Virus record (IMG/VR): IMGVR_UViG_3300022187_000017
Location: 41,778 to 105,777 of that record
Reading direction: 5' to 3' (one strand)
Source of the DNA: a virus
DNA length: 64,000 nucleotides
Position 1 is the first letter of the stretch, and each line of letters begins with the position of its first letter. The position numbers and the translations under genes are program-made. Of the stretch, positions 29,771-38,072 are shown one piece after another. The notes under the pieces were generated by a model, which was not told where the DNA came from, searched no databases, and saw only the letters and a program-made list of their open reading frames with translations.

Positions 29771-29944
29771 TTATTTTAAAACCCATTCTAAAGTCTTAAT
29801 GTCATCTTTTATATCTCGCACAGTTTGTAGCATAACATCTTTATTTTTATCAGTAAACTGATTAGTATTTAATAAGTGTTGAGTTTTCTTAACACCTTCT
29901 TCCAACTGTGCTATTTTATCTAATATTTCTTTTTGTGTTTTCAT
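29771..29944 (-). CDS. 57-aa coiled-coil protein
   Basis: ATG 29944 to TAA 29771: MKTQKEILDKIAQLEEGVKK, a long amphipathic helix, then TDKNKDVMLQTVRDIKDDIK and a final TLEWVLK helix. It begins six bases after the RNase H stop. Probably oligomeric; function unknown. Confidence 0.5.
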   Translation of the reverse strand: MKTQKEILDKIAQLEEGVKKTQHLLNTNQFTDKNKDVMLQTVRDIKDDIKTLEWVLK

Positions 29945-29950
29945 ATTGTT

Positions 29951-30454
29951 TTAAATTAATGGATCACCATCTGGTATCATATCCACTCTCTTCTTCCTAG
30001 CATTATTGGCTAATAAGTCAGCTCTCTCATTATCAGGATGTCCATCATGACCTTTGATCCAATTTAGCTTCAATTCAATGCCATTTTCATGCATCTCCCT
30101 GAAGTGAATTAGGAACCTCTTCCAGAGATCATGATTCTCTCTCATCTTACCCTTCTTCTTCCACTCAGTTCTCTCCCAATTGAATACCCATCCTTCACTG
30201 AATGCACTGGTGACATATTTGTTATCAGAGAATATTGTTATTGGGATACCTTTGCCTTTATAGATACCCAGAACAGCTATAACTGCCCTGAGCTCCATTC
30301 TAGCAGATGAAGTATTGTAGTATGTACCTATAGATAGCTCTCTCTTGGAGTTATCTGGTAGATTTATAACTGCTCCCCAGCCTCCTTCTCTTGCTCCTAC
30401 TCTGGTTTTATTCAGTGAGTTATCACAAGATCCATCAGTATAAATTTTGATCAT
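29951..30454 (-). CDS. rnhA: Ribonuclease HI
   Basis: 167 aa. All four catalytic acids are seen: D7 (IYTDGSC), E54 (ARMELRAV), D77 (FSDNKYV) and D145 (NERADLLA), with the conserved loop His136 (KGHDGHP). It degrades RNA in RNA-DNA hybrids, here probably primers. The start overlaps the dNMP kinase stop by 4 nt. Confidence 0.92.
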   Translation of the reverse strand: MIKIYTDGSCDNSLNKTRVGAREGGWGAVINLPDNSKRELSIGTYYNTSSARMELRAVIAVLGIYKGKGIPITIFSDNKYVTSAFSEGWVFNWERTEWKKKGKMRENHDLWKRFLIHFREMHENGIELKLNWIKGHDGHPDNERADLLANNARKKRVDMIPDGDPLI

Positions 30455-31128
30455 TTAATCTTCTTTACAAATTGAGCACATGCCTCAGCTAATTCTAATA
30501 GGGATCCATTGTTATCTATTTCATGAGCAGAATTCATCTCATAACTTTCAGACTCATGCATCATATCTCTACCAGTATTACCCCCTGTCCAAATTGGATC
30601 TTCATCAGGTGCATTTCTAAACACCTCAACTAGATGTACCTCCCAATCTCCAATGAGATAATCTGAGAGTTTTTCTTCATTTGGGAATCTCCAGTCAGAT
30701 ATGATCACAGTAATATCCTCATATCCTTCTGCATACTCATCAACTAGATTATTGATCCTGATGGCCTCTGCTTTCACATGGATATCCTTATCAAAGTTAT
30801 TCCTCATACCTTCAGTAGCTAATAGCTGTAGCATTCTACCAAGAGTCATACCCCAAAGTGTTAGGTATGTTTCTTTTTGCACTTGACTAAAATCTGGTGT
30901 AGGGTTCCTGAATGGATGTCTTAGGTAGTGTTCTTTCTCTGGAGTATTCAGATCTATCATCTTCATTCCAGTTAGGCTCTCAGCTAACTTCTTAACAGTG
31001 TAGGCAAACATTCCCTTCAGGATCAATCTAGGCCTTCCTATATGTAGCTTATTTGCAATAAAAGCAGCAGCTGTGTCCTTACCAGACTTGTAGCCACTGC
31101 CTTTAATTAAAACTATTCTCCTTTTCAT
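30451..31128 (-). CDS. Deoxynucleoside monophosphate kinase
   Basis: 225 aa. IKGSGYKSGKDTAAAF (8-23) is a P-loop variant with GKDT as in T4 gp1-like dNMP kinases. GRMLQLLATEGMR, VIISDWRFPNEE and ESYEMNSAHEIDNNGSL are further blocks of that family. It phosphorylates dNMPs (including, in related phages, modified dNMPs) for dNTP synthesis. It lies between the 189-aa gene and RNase H with a purine leader (TTAAAGAGAG) before ATG. Confidence 0.8.
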   Translation of the reverse strand: MKRRIVLIKGSGYKSGKDTAAAFIANKLHIGRPRLILKGMFAYTVKKLAESLTGMKMIDLNTPEKEHYLRHPFRNPTPDFSQVQKETYLTLWGMTLGRMLQLLATEGMRNNFDKDIHVKAEAIRINNLVDEYAEGYEDITVIISDWRFPNEEKLSDYLIGDWEVHLVEVFRNAPDEDPIWTGGNTGRDMMHESESYEMNSAHEIDNNGSLLELAEACAQFVKKIK

Positions 31129-31134
31129 CTCTCT

Positions 31135-31704
31135 TTAACAGATAAAATCATCAAATTCATAATTGAGTCCAATGGCCAGATCTCTAGCCAATTCCCATCT
31201 GGATGAGAATAGAACTCCTAGCTTGGTAGCTCTGATTCCCTTGCCAGTAGCTGCTCTGTAGTGAGCTGCCATGTCCCATCTGGAGAGCTCTGTTAGATCA
31301 AGTACGTTCAATGGATCTGCTGCATGTAGAGCTGGCTCTAGGAGCTCCTCTATATGCTCATCATACTGCTCTGGAGTTAATCCTAGAGCCTTAGCCTCAT
31401 GATCTGCTACAGTAACTGGATCACAGCATACATTATCAGGTAAATCTCTATGACCTATATATTGAGGCATTTTTGGCTCCTCATCAGTTTTACCACAACA
31501 AACTGCTTGATGTTCATCATAACTAACTAATGCCTGTAGTGCCTTTGTAGCAATACGTTTTCTAGATTTCAGATCAGTAAATTCTAAATCTTCACCAGTT
31601 TCTTTTTTGACATATGCAGCTATCTCTCTAGCTGTCATAGATCCACCCTTTCTTTTTGTCCCTCCAGTATTAAATACCTTCAGATGTTTACTCTGTGTGC
31701 TCAT
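31135..31704 (-). CDS. Hypothetical 189-aa protein
   Basis: Basic start (GGTKRKGGSMTAREIAAYVK), two Cys-Cys pairs (AVCCGK, NVCCDP) that could bind metal, and an acidic helical middle (QYDEHIEELLEPALHAADPL). ATG 31704 carries the AAAAAAGAGAGAAA leader. No family is recognised. Confidence 0.5.
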   Translation of the reverse strand: MSTQSKHLKVFNTGGTKRKGGSMTAREIAAYVKKETGEDLEFTDLKSRKRIATKALQALVSYDEHQAVCCGKTDEEPKMPQYIGHRDLPDNVCCDPVTVADHEAKALGLTPEQYDEHIEELLEPALHAADPLNVLDLTELSRWDMAAHYRAATGKGIRATKLGVLFSSRWELARDLAIGLNYEFDDFIC

Positions 31705-31966
31705 TTTCTCTCTTTTTTATTAATGAAAAGTTTAATAGTTCTTCAGGAAGAAATTCCTCTAAATACTCAATGATGTCCTCCTGTTTCATCTTTGAGTCTG
31801 TATAATCTTTTGTCAGTTTGGCCTTGTGCAGCTCATCATCATTAACTAATACAATCATGATCCCATACCTGTAGATTACATGCACATCAAACTCCTCATC
31901 TGTTGAGAGGAGGAGTTGTGTTGGCTTTTCAGCTGATACTAATTTTATTGCGTTTACTGTATACAT
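31688..31966 (-). CDS. Hypothetical 92-aa protein
   Basis: Beta-strand-rich first half (YTVNAIKLVSAEKPTQLLLS), then acidic helices (KMKQEDIIEYLEEFLPEELL). The 17-nt overlap with the next gene suggests coupling. Function unknown. Confidence 0.5.
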   Translation of the reverse strand: MYTVNAIKLVSAEKPTQLLLSTDEEFDVHVIYRYGIMIVLVNDDELHKAKLTKDYTDSKMKQEDIIEYLEEFLPEELLNFSLIKKRENEHTE

Positions 31967-31967
31967 C

Positions 31968-32198
31968 TTAATACATTACGAATCCCCAAGGATTATTCTT
32001 CCCTTCCTTAGAGATGTTATGACCTCTAACCTTTCTCTCTGCCTTGACATAGAGAGCATCTGTTACCTCTTCTGGGATGTCATCATCCTGATCCTCTTGG
32101 AATGGATTTAGATACCTTAGATGAGCCTCTCCTGCCTCATTGACTGTTAATACTCCTACAAATCCTTCTTTCTGTACTGTTAAAACTGTGTTTTTCAT
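31968..32198 (-). CDS. Hypothetical 76-aa protein (start at 32198)
   Basis: An in-frame TTG at 32207 exists, but ATG 32198 follows the ATC-ATG leader used by many genes here. Acidic middle (NPFQEDQDDDIPEEVTDALY), basic end. No motif is recognised. Confidence 0.5.
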   Translation of the reverse strand: MKNTVLTVQKEGFVGVLTVNEAGEAHLRYLNPFQEDQDDDIPEEVTDALYVKAERKVRGHNISKEGKNNPWGFVMY

Positions 32199-32224
32199 GA
32201 TGTTCAATTTATTGTTTATATTAA

Positions 32225-32959
32225 TTATGCTTTCTCGAATTTAGTAATTGTATAATGATCATCTCCATAATAATCTTTTACCTTTTCAATAGTTACTACA
32301 GCATCACCCTTCATAGATCTCATTCCTGCTAATACTCTGTAATTATAACCATTGTAATATCTCTCAGAAGTTGCCATATAGATATCTTTTGATACCATTA
32401 CTTCAAATCCCCAAGGATAATTACCTAATGCATCTAGTGCCTCTGTAATTATCTTAATCCCTCCATTGTCATTTACATTACTCATAACCTTCACTTGGAT
32501 TCCTTCTCCTATCAATGCCTCTTTTGCATTTTTTATCAACTGTATTGAATCATAATCCTCTTGTGTCATTAAGAACCCATCCATATCAACATACCCATTA
32601 GCTAATAGTTGAGCAGTTGCTGGAGGACAATGGTAATTATTAGAATACCACTCTAGATATTTAAAATCTGTACACTCAGAGATCAATTCTCCTTTATACT
32701 TCCCACACTGGAATTCTGGTAATGAATGATCTCTAGGCTCAAATTTTTGTCCAGAGCTCATAACCCATGAATCTCCTTTTAACCCACTAAAATGAGCTTT
32801 TGGATATAGCTTTTTAGCCTCTTCAAGATCCCTACTGATGTTCTTCCAAAATGATGCTTGCTGCTCTCCCTCTCCATCTGGTGATCCTACTGACCATAAT
32901 GTATAAAATTCTCCTCCGAATCCTATGTGTAATCCTACTTTTGCGTTCTGTACTTTCAT
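32225..32959 (-). CDS. DUF3820-like protein with FYTLW N-terminus
   Basis: 244 aa. Residues 84-116 (FQCGKYKGELISECTDFKYL, then EWYSNNY) fit the F-G-K-Y-K-G-x-x-I-x-E...YL-x-W pattern of DUF3820, a small domain near nucleases and helicases. The start GFGGEFYTLWSV resembles SEFYTLWRT in the 35893-36426 protein, so the two share an N-terminal module. It is first behind the promoter at 32991-33022. Function unknown. Confidence 0.5.
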   Translation of the reverse strand: MKVQNAKVGLHIGFGGEFYTLWSVGSPDGEGEQQASFWKNISRDLEEAKKLYPKAHFSGLKGDSWVMSSGQKFEPRDHSLPEFQCGKYKGELISECTDFKYLEWYSNNYHCPPATAQLLANGYVDMDGFLMTQEDYDSIQLIKNAKEALIGEGIQVKVMSNVNDNGGIKIITEALDALGNYPWGFEVMVSKDIYMATSERYYNGYNYRVLAGMRSMKGDAVVTIEKVKDYYGDDHYTITKFEKA

Positions 32960-32990
32960 GATGTGATGTATTTTAGTTGTTATTATGCAG

Positions 32991-33022
32991 CTAAAGTATA
33001 ATAAATATATTTACCCTGCAAA
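32991..33022 (-). promoter_or_regulatory. Promoter for the 32225-32959 operon
   Basis: TTTG-20 nt-TACTTTAG; spacer CAGGGTAAATATATTTATTA. The leader has AACAACTAAAATAC and ends ATCATG. Confidence 0.75.
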
Positions 33023-33042
33023 TATAATACAACCTTTTTTCA

Positions 33043-33471
33043 TCAATTCTTGTTAAGTTCCTGAATACCAGTGAATCTAGTCACAAAAAAGTCTACCCTT
33101 CCTAGCCTACCTGTTGCAGGAACTATCTTAACCATCTTCATAAGCTCTGGCTTAATATGATCAATGAACTTTTCTGCATATCTCTCCTGTAGCTTATTAA
33201 CTGTGAGGCTATTCATGTCTACTATTGAATTGTAATATACAGATGTTTCTGGAGCTAATACTGTTAGTCCCATGGGAAGATCTGAATGTAGATTTAATAG
33301 GAATGCTGACTCTGAATCTTTCAGAGGATACCTCATAGCAAATCTGCCTACTTTATATTCTCCAGATTTTAGGTGCTGAGAAAGATCTTGATCTACTTTT
33401 AGGATCTTCACACTCCAGTTGTACATTCTCTTGGCAATACTTGCTCTTAGGCTTTTTAATAATTTTTTCAT
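33043..33471 (-). CDS. Hypothetical 142-aa protein
   Basis: Basic amphipathic N-terminus (MKKLLKSLRASIAKRMYNWS), then alpha/beta sequence (VGRFAMRYPLKDSESAFLLN). ATG 33471 has a strong purine leader (AAAAAGAGAGAGATATC). This leader and the first 40 codons lie inside the C-terminal frame of the transglycosylase gene (119-nt overlap), unusually long for this genome. Confidence 0.5.
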   Translation of the reverse strand: MKKLLKSLRASIAKRMYNWSVKILKVDQDLSQHLKSGEYKVGRFAMRYPLKDSESAFLLNLHSDLPMGLTVLAPETSVYYNSIVDMNSLTVNKLQERYAEKFIDHIKPELMKMVKIVPATGRLGRVDFFVTRFTGIQELNKN

Positions 33472-33892
33472 GATATCTCTCTCTTTTTGTTTTTAAATAT
33501 TTACTCCAATACACTATTGTTGATCTCTTCTTGTATCCTTTTGGCCCACCATTCCAGATCCTTGCATATATCTCCTCTGTAGGATATTGGCCTGTATTCT
33601 TCTGGTACTGCTTACCCCAGAAACTGAGATACTTTATGAACATCTCCTCTGACTTCTGGACTGAGTTACGATCTTGATAAGTGTAGGATGTTTTGTAGAT
33701 CCTATTCACATCATCTACTGTGATCTTCCAGATCTGGAGATGGCCTATTGCCTTCCCTCCATCACCATTGGTTAATAAACCACTCAAACTCTCAACCTCA
33801 GCTATGCCATCTAGCATATTTTGAATGATCTTCTCATCTGCATGCACTAACATGGAAATGAATAATAACGCTGTTAAAAGTACTTTCTGCAT
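33353..33892 (-). CDS. Secreted lytic transglycosylase (lysozyme-like)
   Basis: 179 aa. A signal peptide (MQKVLLTALLFISMLVHA) precedes a lysozyme-like domain: IAEVES with probable catalytic Glu34, GGKAIGHLQIWKITVDD, then YLSFWGKQY and YARIWNGGPKGYKKRST. The fold cleaves the glycan strands of peptidoglycan. The recognisable domain ends near residue 133. The last 40 residues (Lys/Ser-rich, SRSRSFSAPKIWRI) overlap the next gene and look like shadow sequence, so the stop may have been displaced. Export suggests action from the periplasm, either in lysis or in superinfection control. Confidence 0.75.
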   Translation of the reverse strand: MQKVLLTALLFISMLVHADEKIIQNMLDGIAEVESLSGLLTNGDGGKAIGHLQIWKITVDDVNRIYKTSYTYQDRNSVQKSEEMFIKYLSFWGKQYQKNTGQYPTEEIYARIWNGGPKGYKKRSTIVYWSKYLKTKRERYHEKIIKKPKSKYCQENVQLECEDPKSRSRSFSAPKIWRI

Positions 33893-33897
33893 GATTT

Positions 33898-34560
33898 CTA
33901 TCTATTTCTGACTCCAGTATACTCAGTGGCTTTCACCTTCTCTACTGCAAACGCAAATCTCCAAACACTCTTGAGATCTAATGAGTCAATTAATTCTACT
34001 TTTCTCCAGTGACATAATCCCCAGAGAGCTATCCTTTCTATGATAGTCTCCATGGAAGGATTCTGCTCACCATAATAACTTGTTAAATGAACCTTAGTGA
34101 TCCCATTGAGGATGTTGACATATGGCTTAGGCATAGTCACAAACATGAATCCCTTCTCAATAAGTAGGAATACATCTGGGAAGAATCTATTAGGGAACCC
34201 ATATGGATCCAGATCAATCACATCAAATGTCTGTTTTTCAGCTATCCTCTTGTGAAAGTCTAGGAATGAATTAGTTCTATTGATGAAGATATTTGGATAT
34301 TCTCTGATCTGCTCCCTCAATTCAGTAAAGACCTTCCCTTTGAATTCATTAGCCTGAACAAATCCATAATCTGTATAGATCTTAGAGCAATTACCTCTCC
34401 CAGCAAATAGATCTAAGGTACTCAGATCACTCTGGCCTTCCAGAACTTGCTTGATCTGGTTAATCTTCTCATCTGGATGATGCAATGTATCACAATAACC
34501 TCTCTGTTTCTTCCTTACAATCTCATGATCAATCACTCTCAATTTTGGCTTATCTCCCAT
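33898..34560 (-). CDS. SAM-dependent methyltransferase, Trm1-like
   Basis: 220 aa. STLDLFAGRGNCSKIYTDYG (47-66) is the SAM-binding motif I. DVIDLDPYGFPNRFF (113-127) is the D-x-DPYG motif of tRNA (guanine-26) dimethyltransferases and their phage relatives, followed by KGFMFVTMPKP. The Trm1 C-terminal domain is absent. The substrate could be tRNA, rRNA or DNA; the motif favours an exocyclic amine. It overlaps the next gene upstream by one base. Confidence 0.65.
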   Translation of the reverse strand: MGDKPKLRVIDHEIVRKKQRGYCDTLHHPDEKINQIKQVLEGQSDLSTLDLFAGRGNCSKIYTDYGFVQANEFKGKVFTELREQIREYPNIFINRTNSFLDFHKRIAEKQTFDVIDLDPYGFPNRFFPDVFLLIEKGFMFVTMPKPYVNILNGITKVHLTSYYGEQNPSMETIIERIALWGLCHWRKVELIDSLDLKSVWRFAFAVEKVKATEYTGVRNR

Positions 34561-35462
34561 TACTTTTTGTTTTTCGTTCTCTCTTTATAGTATTCCAGTA
34601 CTCCATCAATATGATCTACAATCCCAGATATAATTGGATCTGGTTCTAGTTCCTGATTTATTAATGCATTTGAATAAGATGATAATCTAACTGATATCGA
34701 TCTTATCTCTGCAGCTGATGTGTTATTAAACATACCAGAATCCATACGATTCCTCAGCTCTGCAGTTATCTCTTGCTGGATAGTCTCCAGATTATCTCCA
34801 GAATACCATTCTGTAAGTTCCCTCCCAATCAATACTAGATCTCCATTTGTAAGCCTAGGAAGAGTCTCATTAAGATCTCCCTTAGTCAACCTATCTATTC
34901 CAAGATCCTTGTAGATCACAAATTGAATTGCTACAGTAAGATCTGATTTGAATAACTTTGGATACATCAGAGATAGGTAAGTAATCACCTCACCAGATGC
35001 AATATTGTATGATCTAGATATGCTCATGATAGCCTCACCAACATCATTCAGAGATTTTCTTACCTCTGGTAGATTACTCAGTGCATCCTTCATAGCATCC
35101 CTATAAGGAGTATCTACTTGAAGAGTCACTGGCATTTGTCTCTGGATAAGAAGAGAGATTGTATACATCAATCCTTCCCAGTTGGTAAAGAACTGTCTTA
35201 CACTAGAGTCAAAGCCATTCCCATACACAATTTCATAGGTATCTCTTAACTCCACCTGCATTGGACTTAAAACAATTCCTGTTGGAGGAGCTGGCTCTGG
35301 TTCTTGATTATTACTATCCAGAACACTTTGTCTGAACTGCTCTTCTAGGATTGCTGATTCTTCATCCTTCTTAGCAAAGTACCTGATCTCTAGGATCCTC
35401 TTTACTGATTCAAAGACACAATAGATAATAACTGCTGAAATAATTGTTGCTTGTATAGTCAT
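34560..35462 (-). CDS. Hypothetical 300-aa protein with N-terminal anchor
   Basis: A hydrophobic segment at 3-18 (IQATIISAVIIYCVFESV) is followed by a charged coil and a Pro/Glu linker (NNQEPEPAPPTG). The soluble helical domain is rich in Leu and Ser. No catalytic motif is seen. It is probably membrane-tethered with the bulk in the cytoplasm. Confidence 0.5.
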   Translation of the reverse strand: MTIQATIISAVIIYCVFESVKRILEIRYFAKKDEESAILEEQFRQSVLDSNNQEPEPAPPTGIVLSPMQVELRDTYEIVYGNGFDSSVRQFFTNWEGLMYTISLLIQRQMPVTLQVDTPYRDAMKDALSNLPEVRKSLNDVGEAIMSISRSYNIASGEVITYLSLMYPKLFKSDLTVAIQFVIYKDLGIDRLTKGDLNETLPRLTNGDLVLIGRELTEWYSGDNLETIQQEITAELRNRMDSGMFNNTSAAEIRSISVRLSSYSNALINQELEPDPIISGIVDHIDGVLEYYKERTKNKK

Positions 35463-35510
35463 ATCTAAATTTACGAATTATTTGTGGGATATTCCCATGA
35501 TATTTGCTGT

Positions 35511-35888
35511 TTATGTTGTTAGTGCTATAATTTGACCATTCACCCACTGGCTGAATGTCTTAGGATTCTCCTTCCCTTTGATGAATTTGCAGTATGCAAC
35601 CTTAGTAAGATCACACCACTCTCCAAATGTTCTATTGCCATAGGCATTTCTGGTATGTACAAATAGTGCTTTTAAGTCTCCTAGATCAATTTCTAGACCT
35701 ACCACATAACACTCTGTAGGACTTGGAACCTTCATTCTGAACTTATCATTGAATAGGAATACAAGTGTATGATCTCCATCCTGCTTAGTGATCTTTACTG
35801 GATTGTATACTGTCTTTCCTGAAGTAGTTAATCCCTCCAGTAATACGATTTCATTTACTTTGTGATTTGATAATTTTGATGCTTCCAT
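35511..35888 (-). CDS. Hypothetical 125-aa protein
   Basis: Beta-rich (NEIVLLEGLTTSGKTVYNPV; HTLVFLFNDKFRMKVPSPTE) with a helical end (TFSQWVNGQIIALTT). The TSGKT is not in a P-loop context. Four bases separate it from the 177-aa gene. Function unknown. Confidence 0.5.
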   Translation of the reverse strand: MEASKLSNHKVNEIVLLEGLTTSGKTVYNPVKITKQDGDHTLVFLFNDKFRMKVPSPTECYVVGLEIDLGDLKALFVHTRNAYGNRTFGEWCDLTKVAYCKFIKGKENPKTFSQWVNGQIIALTT

Positions 35889-35892
35889 GATG

Positions 35893-36426
35893 TTATTTAT
35901 TGTCTAATTTAGTTGATAAATCTGGTATGTTTAAGAACATATACCATGCTCCCTTTGGACTCTTCCATAATGCCCATCCCATTTCCTTCAAAGTATCCTT
36001 ATCCTCTCTCCATACTTCCCAGAAGGTAGGTGTAGCCTTTGCACTCCATACATCCACTGTGCATTCTAGTCTCCTATCCCATTTTCTCTTATGCTTCATC
36101 TTGGCACCAAATGCTGTAGTAGATGGCTTAGAGTAATTCTTCAAGTTAAATGAAAAGTCCTCCTCAGTTACATCAGCTCCTAATTCCAATGCTTTCTCTA
36201 ATGCTTCTTTAGGATCCTTAGATAGATTCTGGATGAATTTCTGATGTGTATGAAGATACAAATGACCTCCAATTGAGTTAATTACCTCACTTCTCTCCAT
36301 CTTCTTGATAGATCCATCTGCATTTCTAGGTCTTAGATCTACATCTATAGTTCTCCATAGTGTATAAAATTCTGACTTATCCCCTGTTGAGATGTCCCAT
36401 TCTACTTTTGTTGTTTTGTGTTCCAT
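35893..36426 (-). CDS. Hypothetical 177-aa protein with FYTLW N-terminus
   Basis: The start KVEWDISTGDKSEFYTLWRT resembles the 32225-32959 protein. The middle is charged and helical, and the end Trp-rich (TFWEVWREDKDTLKEMGWAL). The leader ACATCACATCATG resembles that of promoter-proximal genes, yet no promoter is visible within the upstream gene. Confidence 0.5.
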   Translation of the reverse strand: MEHKTTKVEWDISTGDKSEFYTLWRTIDVDLRPRNADGSIKKMERSEVINSIGGHLYLHTHQKFIQNLSKDPKEALEKALELGADVTEEDFSFNLKNYSKPSTTAFGAKMKHKRKWDRRLECTVDVWSAKATPTFWEVWREDKDTLKEMGWALWKSPKGAWYMFLNIPDLSTKLDNK

Positions 36427-36437
36427 GATGTGATGTT

Positions 36438-36671
36438 TTATTTTATTGTTATTGAAATTTCTCTCTGACTATTGATTGCAGATCCAAATAATGTATCCCA
36501 TTTGAAGTTATGGTTTTGCTCATTCATGTAAATGTTGATTTCATTTTTGAATTGCTTTAGCTCTGCTATAGGTACATACATACGAAATGTTTTCTTTGCA
36601 CCCCATGCCACCAAAGTTGGTAGGCCTTTCTCTATTGATTTTTTAAACTCTATTGCACTTGAATTTACCAT
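36438..36671 (-). CDS. Hypothetical 77-aa protein
   Basis: Alpha/beta, Lys-rich (MVNSSAIEFKKSIEKGLPTL, then MYVPIAELKQFKNEINIYMN). It is first behind the promoter at 36702-36733. No family is recognised. Confidence 0.5.
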   Translation of the reverse strand: MVNSSAIEFKKSIEKGLPTLVAWGAKKTFRMYVPIAELKQFKNEINIYMNEQNHNFKWDTLFGSAINSQREISITIK

Positions 36672-36701
36672 TGTGATGTTTTAATTAGATGTTTATAGGA
36701 G

Positions 36702-36733
36702 CAAATATAGTTACTATATATTTACTGTGCAAC
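36702..36733 (-). promoter_or_regulatory. Promoter for the 36438-36671 operon
   Basis: GTTG-20 nt-TATATTT-G, full match at -7. The spacer is identical to that of the 8711-8742 promoter. Confidence 0.8.
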
Positions 36734-36777
36734 TTTTTTAGAACTTTTCTTCTCTTTTTCTTGTTTTTCTCTGTTTA

Positions 36778-36794
36778 AGCTACTGTAAGTAGCT
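36778..36794 (-). terminator. Possible terminator hairpin after the winged-helix gene
   Basis: Perfect 7-bp stem AGCTACT/AGTAGCT with a 3-nt loop in the gap between the 36843 stop and the next promoter. No T tract follows, so it may be only a stabilising hairpin. Confidence 0.35.
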
Positions 36795-36842
36795 ATTATT
36801 AATAGTTAGCCTGTGAGAAAGAGTATGTTCTTTTATTAAGAG

Positions 36843-37730
36843 TTAAATAATCCCATAGGCATAGTCATATACTTCTTCATTCTTAGTATTAAATCTTCTT
36901 AGATCCAGAAACTCTGGAGACACATCCAGCTTATTAGGTAACTTCCTAAATGCATACCCCTGAATGAAATCATACTTCTCAAAACCAAATTTAATAAGGA
37001 ACTCATGGTATTCAATTTTGTCCCCTACTCTAACCCTCTTATTTCTCCCCACAAGCAAAAATCCTGCTGCTTCCAGCCTCTTTACTAGCTCATGGGTACC
37101 AGAAGTCGATCTGATACCTAAAAGTCTCTGTAAGCCTCTATTTGAGAGTGTAATATTTGGGTTGCAAATCTTGGAAGGTTTCTCACCATCCTCAGCATTT
37201 CTAATCAATTCTATATTCTCCAGACTCCTTTCCACCATATACGCTGTATGAGTAGATGCAAGAGAGTCTAAAAACTCTCTCTTTGTTGCACCTCTGCGAT
37301 TCCTGTAGTTACGTTGGTAGACTCTATCCTTCAAAACAGTCTGACTAGCTGCCTTTCCTTGCTTAATTAAATTCCTTCTTACTTCATGAAATGCTGAGAG
37401 ATCTGTAGCTCTCATATTCTCATCCAGCTTACCTTGATCCCAATGCTTATATCTTAGCTTGAGTTTAGCAAATAAACGATCATATGAGCATAACCTATAT
37501 CCATTCCCTACCTTCTTGATCCATTCTAGGTCAATTAGGGCAGAGATCTTTCTATAGATGGATGCTTCAGATAGGCCTATCCATTTAGTCTGCTCCAGAA
37601 GAGCATTCTTATGAATAAACCCAGTAGAATTGATAGACTTCAATTGATAGTAAAAGTCAACACTATGCCTTATCTTAGGACATTGTATTGACTGATATAA
37701 ACCAATTGGAATTTTTATTTTCTCTCTCAA
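36843..37730 (-). CDS. Two-domain winged-helix protein (initiator or regulator), non-ATG start
   Basis: 295 aa. Two winged-helix units are visible: 45-85 (NALLEQTKWIGLSEASIYRK...) and 195-235 (NITLSNRGLQRLLGIRSTSG, then RLEAAGFLLV). They are separated by a very basic stretch (VYQRNYRNRRGATKREF). The layout fits a replication initiator or transcription regulator. The frame has no ATG before residue 103 and an in-frame TAA lies 15 bases upstream of TTG 37730, so translation must begin at the TTG or another near-cognate codon. A purine leader (AGAGAGAAGAGAG) precedes the TTG. Confidence 0.6.
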   Translation of the reverse strand: MREKIKIPIGLYQSIQCPKIRHSVDFYYQLKSINSTGFIHKNALLEQTKWIGLSEASIYRKISALIDLEWIKKVGNGYRLCSYDRLFAKLKLRYKHWDQGKLDENMRATDLSAFHEVRRNLIKQGKAASQTVLKDRVYQRNYRNRRGATKREFLDSLASTHTAYMVERSLENIELIRNAEDGEKPSKICNPNITLSNRGLQRLLGIRSTSGTHELVKRLEAAGFLLVGRNKRVRVGDKIEYHEFLIKFGFEKYDFIQGYAFRKLPNKLDVSPEFLDLRRFNTKNEEVYDYAYGII

Positions 37731-37745
37731 CTCTCTTCTCTCTGT

Positions 37746-38069
37746 TTAGTGCTTCATGAACTGTACAAAATTAGTATATTTGTTATATCTATAAATTCTC
37801 CTAATAGCTGCATCTAAAAATGTCTGAAATTGCTCCTGCATCTTCCCAGTTACTAAGTAGTTTTTATGATCAATTATGAATGTTGTTACATCCTTAGCTC
37901 CTATATCATGTTGATCAGTAGAATCCATTGCATTAGCGAATGAATACTCTCCATCTATTACCAATATTCTTCCACCTATTACGATCACACTATGACTCCA
38001 ATCTACTATAGCATAAATTGATTCTAGTATATCCTGTGGAATACTGTCTGCTGTTAACTTTATCTCCAT
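37746..38069 (-). CDS. Hypothetical 107-aa protein
   Basis: Alpha/beta: SHSVIVIGGRILVIDGEYSF in the first half and a helical end (QEQFQTFLDAAIRRIYRYNK). It lies three bases after the resolvase stop. No family is recognised; the position suggests a role in replication or recombination. Confidence 0.5.
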   Translation of the reverse strand: MEIKLTADSIPQDILESIYAIVDWSHSVIVIGGRILVIDGEYSFANAMDSTDQHDIGAKDVTTFIIDHKNYLVTGKMQEQFQTFLDAAIRRIYRYNKYTNFVQFMKH

Positions 38070-38072
38070 ATC

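Noticed and set aside
35485-35497. Short palindrome TGGGA-TAT-TCCCA as a terminator
   Set aside because: Only a 5-bp stem with no T tract; too weak to support.
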